DNA of 7,134 bases from Gemmatimonadota bacterium (GTDB lineage: Bacteria > Gemmatimonadota > Gemmatimonadetes > Longimicrobiales > UBA6960): contig JAHWKH010000127.1 of the NCBI GenBank assembly GCA_019347995.1, positions 1 through 7,134 of the forward strand. Reading direction: 5' to 3'. Of the stretch, positions 5,655-7,134 are shown piece after piece; positions within the stretch are counted from its first letter, which is position 1, and each line of letters opens with the position of its first letter. The notes below the pieces were generated by a model. The model was not told the origin of the DNA, did not search any database, and saw only the letters and a list, made by a program, of their open reading frames with translations. A program made the translations under genes and the position numbers.

Positions 5655-7045
5655 CGCCTCCGTCGCGCCGAGGTCCGGCCACGCCGCGCCCTCCACGCCT
5701 CGATCCCCGCCGCCGCGAACACCAGCATGAACACGACGAGCTGGGCCCGGTGCCGGTACGCGGTCCCGGCGTTGCCCTCCACCAGGGCGTAGATCGACAT
5801 GGTGAGGAGGAGGAAGAGGAGGGTCGGCGCCGTCCGGTTGAACCGCTCCCGGACCAGGAACCACGCCCCGTACGCGACCATGGGGAGGAGCGCATACCAG
5901 AGGATCTGCTCGGGCAGCGTCATGACCGACAGCGTGCTGCCGAGCTGCCAGGGGAAGGGCGACAGGAGGAAGAAGGCCAGACCGACAGGCAGGAACTGGA
6001 GGCCCCGCAGCGGCGTGGAGATGTCGGCCTCGGGGGCGAACGCCGTGCGGCCGGTGGCCATGCTCTGGCGCTGCACGTTGAGCATCTCGAAGCTGGCCGA
6101 GTCCAGGAGGCCGTCCCCCAGCCCGAACGTGCGGTACGCGAAGATCGCCGATCCGAGCAGGACGCCGGCCATGAGCAGGTTCACGGGGAGCCGCCGGTGG
6201 CGCGCGATCATGAAGGACCCCACCAGGGCGAACAGGACCATGACCGCCATGTAGTCCCGCACGACGAAGAGCAGCGCCAGGAGCGCCATCAGGGGCAGGA
6301 GCCTGGTGGGCGACGGGCGTACCCGCAGCCGCAGCGCCATCCAGAGGAGGAGGATGAGGAGCAGGATCGCCGGCGCGTCCCTCAGGTTCTGCGTCGACCA
6401 CAGCAGCAGCGAGGGGAAGAGCATCACGAGCAGGGCGGACGTGCGCGCACCCCCCTCCCCCACGAGATCACCGCCGAGCCGGTAGGCCACCAGCGCGGTG
6501 ATCGTCCCCAGAAGCGCGTTGATCAGCTTGGGCGCCAATGGAGCGAACCCGAAGACGGAGTAGAGGGCGGCGTTCCAGTAGTAGTAGCCCACCTCGAACC
6601 CCTGGAGCTGCGCCGGCCGCGGGCCGATGCCCCGGAGGTGCAGGAGCGTGCGCCACCCCACGTCCTGGAACGTGTACTGGTCGGGCGCGAAGAACGTCAC
6701 CGGAAGGTGGACGTGGAACAGGAGCGTCATCCCCAGGCGCAGGAGGAGCCCCGCCGCCGCCAGGCGCACGAGGAACGCCCGATCGGCCGGCAGCGCGAGC
6801 CAGCGCAGCGCCAGCGCCAGGACGACGACGTCCAGCGGCAGCAGCACGGAGAGCGCCAGCACGTCCGGCGGCGATCCGCCTCCAACGAACGTCGCGGCCC
6901 CCGCCAGGAAGAGGCCGATGCCCGCGAGGAGCGCGGGCAGGATCAGCCGCTCGTGCCAGGTGCGGGGGTCCCAGTCGCGCCGGCGATAGAAGACGCGCCG
7001 CGCCCGCGGGTCCTCGAGCCCGACGTCCAGACGGTCCCGACTCAC
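5651..7045 (-). CDS. GT39-like (GT-C fold) multi-pass membrane glycosyltransferase
   Basis: This 464-residue integral membrane protein is in the ArnT/PMT-like style. GT-C enzymes take a sugar from a polyprenyl-phosphate carrier and use it on the outer face of the membrane. A cytoplasmic N-terminus (residues 1-32) precedes roughly ten to eleven hydrophobic segments, including 34-55, 62-83, 90-110, 202-215, 224-240, 248-262, 265-280, 287-305, 350-365, 381-398, 407-422 and 435-449. The extracytoplasmic loop after the third segment has FFAPDQYTFQDVGWRTLL (118-135), where Asp122 or Asp128 would be the candidate catalytic acid. Then come GFEVGYYYWNAALYSVFG (149-166) and PKLINALLGTITALVAYRLG (172-191), the latter typical of these families. 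WSTQNLRDAPAIL (216-228) and RDYMA (263-267) follow. The C-terminus is strongly basic (RRGRTSARRRR), fitting an inside location. I prefer GTG at 7045 over the ATG at 7096: it has AGGAGG 7 bases ahead, and the extra 17 residues are Gly-rich and overlap the previous gene. Confidence 0.83.
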   Translation of the reverse strand: MSRDRLDVGLEDPRARRVFYRRRDWDPRTWHERLILPALLAGIGLFLAGAATFVGGGSPPDVLALSVLLPLDVVVLALALRWLALPADRAFLVRLAAAGLLLRLGMTLLFHVHLPVTFFAPDQYTFQDVGWRTLLHLRGIGPRPAQLQGFEVGYYYWNAALYSVFGFAPLAPKLINALLGTITALVAYRLGGDLVGEGGARTSALLVMLFPSLLLWSTQNLRDAPAILLLILLLWMALRLRVRPSPTRLLPLMALLALLFVVRDYMAVMVLFALVGSFMIARHRRLPVNLLMAGVLLGSAIFAYRTFGLGDGLLDSASFEMLNVQRQSMATGRTAFAPEADISTPLRGLQFLPVGLAFFLLSPFPWQLGSTLSVMTLPEQILWYALLPMVAYGAWFLVRERFNRTAPTLLFLLLTMSIYALVEGNAGTAYRHRAQLVVFMLVFAAAGIEAWRARRGRTSARRRR

Positions 7046-7134
7046 CCCCGCCCCTCCTCGCCCACCCACGCCCCCACCACCCCCAGCAGCGCCCACACGT
7101 GGCGGAAGTCCTCGCCGGCCGCGAACAGCCCGTG
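7042..7134 (-). CDS. C-terminal 30 residues of an unidentified operon gene
   Basis: Reading the minus strand from the right edge, one frame is open until TGA at 7044-7042 and encodes HGLFAAGEDFRHVWALLGVV followed by GAWVGEEGRG. The stop overlaps the GTG of the GT39-like gene in a GTGA arrangement like those further along the operon, which supports this being a real gene end. The tail FRHVWALLGVVGAWV could be an amphipathic or short hydrophobic helix. Too little is present to assign a family; by position it is probably another polysaccharide-assembly gene, possibly a glycosyltransferase. Confidence 0.6.
   Translation of the reverse strand, partial: HGLFAAGEDFRHVWALLGVVGAWVGEEGRG
7053..7058 (-). 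promoter_or_regulatory. Ribosome binding site AGGAGG deciding the GTG start of the GT39-like gene
   Basis: On the minus strand AGGAGG sits 7 bases upstream of GTG at 7045, an ideal Shine-Dalgarno placement. It lies inside the last codons of the preceding gene (Gly-Glu-Glu-Gly), and it argues against the upstream ATG at 7096 as the start. Confidence 0.7.

Noticed and set aside
5655..6401. N-terminal extension of the GT4 gene to an ATG at 6401
   Set aside because: The extension is Pro/Gly/Arg/His-rich and overlaps the GT39-like membrane protein in another frame; GT4 homology starts at the ATG at 5654.

Overview
The window is GC-rich with a strong G/C bias at third codon positions. It looks like a soil or sediment bacterium, probably from a metagenomic contig; Gemmatimonadota or a similar high-GC phylum is my best guess, judged from memory of protein style and not from any search. 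From about position 755 to the right edge, every gene lies on the minus strand and forms one tightly packed surface-polysaccharide operon. Read 5'->3' on the minus strand it holds: the last 30 codons of an unrecognised gene; a GT39-like multi-pass membrane glycosyltransferase; a canonical GT4 glycosyltransferase; a second, diverged GT4 glycosyltransferase; a 136-residue protein of unknown function; a GT2 rhamnosyltransferase-like enzyme; and a Wzx-like lipid-linked oligosaccharide flippase. Five of the six gene junctions are 4-base start/stop overlaps (ATGA or GTGA) and the sixth is a 4-base gap, so the genes are probably co-transcribed and translationally coupled. No promoter or terminator is visible inside this block.

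The left edge is different. Positions 3-542 on the plus strand encode the C-terminal part of an O-antigen-ligase-family protein with a TPR-like tail, in a style I associate with Actinobacteria of the Thermoleophilia type. About positions 527-754, also plus strand but in another frame, encode an N-terminal stretch of a lipoprotein-type N-acetylmuramoyl-L-alanine amidase, in a style I associate with Gemmatimonadota. At about 755 this joins directly to the 3' end of the minus-strand flippase. None of the three genes meeting here is complete. The flippase frame runs on to a stop at 488, so its last 85-90 residues are antisense to the amidase and ligase fragments. Two abrupt joins of unrelated coding sequence within about 230 bases are best explained as a chimeric read or assembly, though a real rearrangement cannot be excluded.

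Functionally, the intact genes would extend a glycan on a lipid carrier at the cytoplasmic face (two GT4 enzymes and one GT2) and move it across the membrane (flippase); the GT39-like protein may add a residue from a lipid-linked sugar on the outer face. No nucleotide-sugar synthesis gene, initiating phosphoglycosyltransferase or export (Wza/Wzc) gene is in the window. I see no tRNA, rRNA, CRISPR array, insertion sequence or convincing new defence-type system. The least explained gene is the 136-residue protein at 2982-3392.
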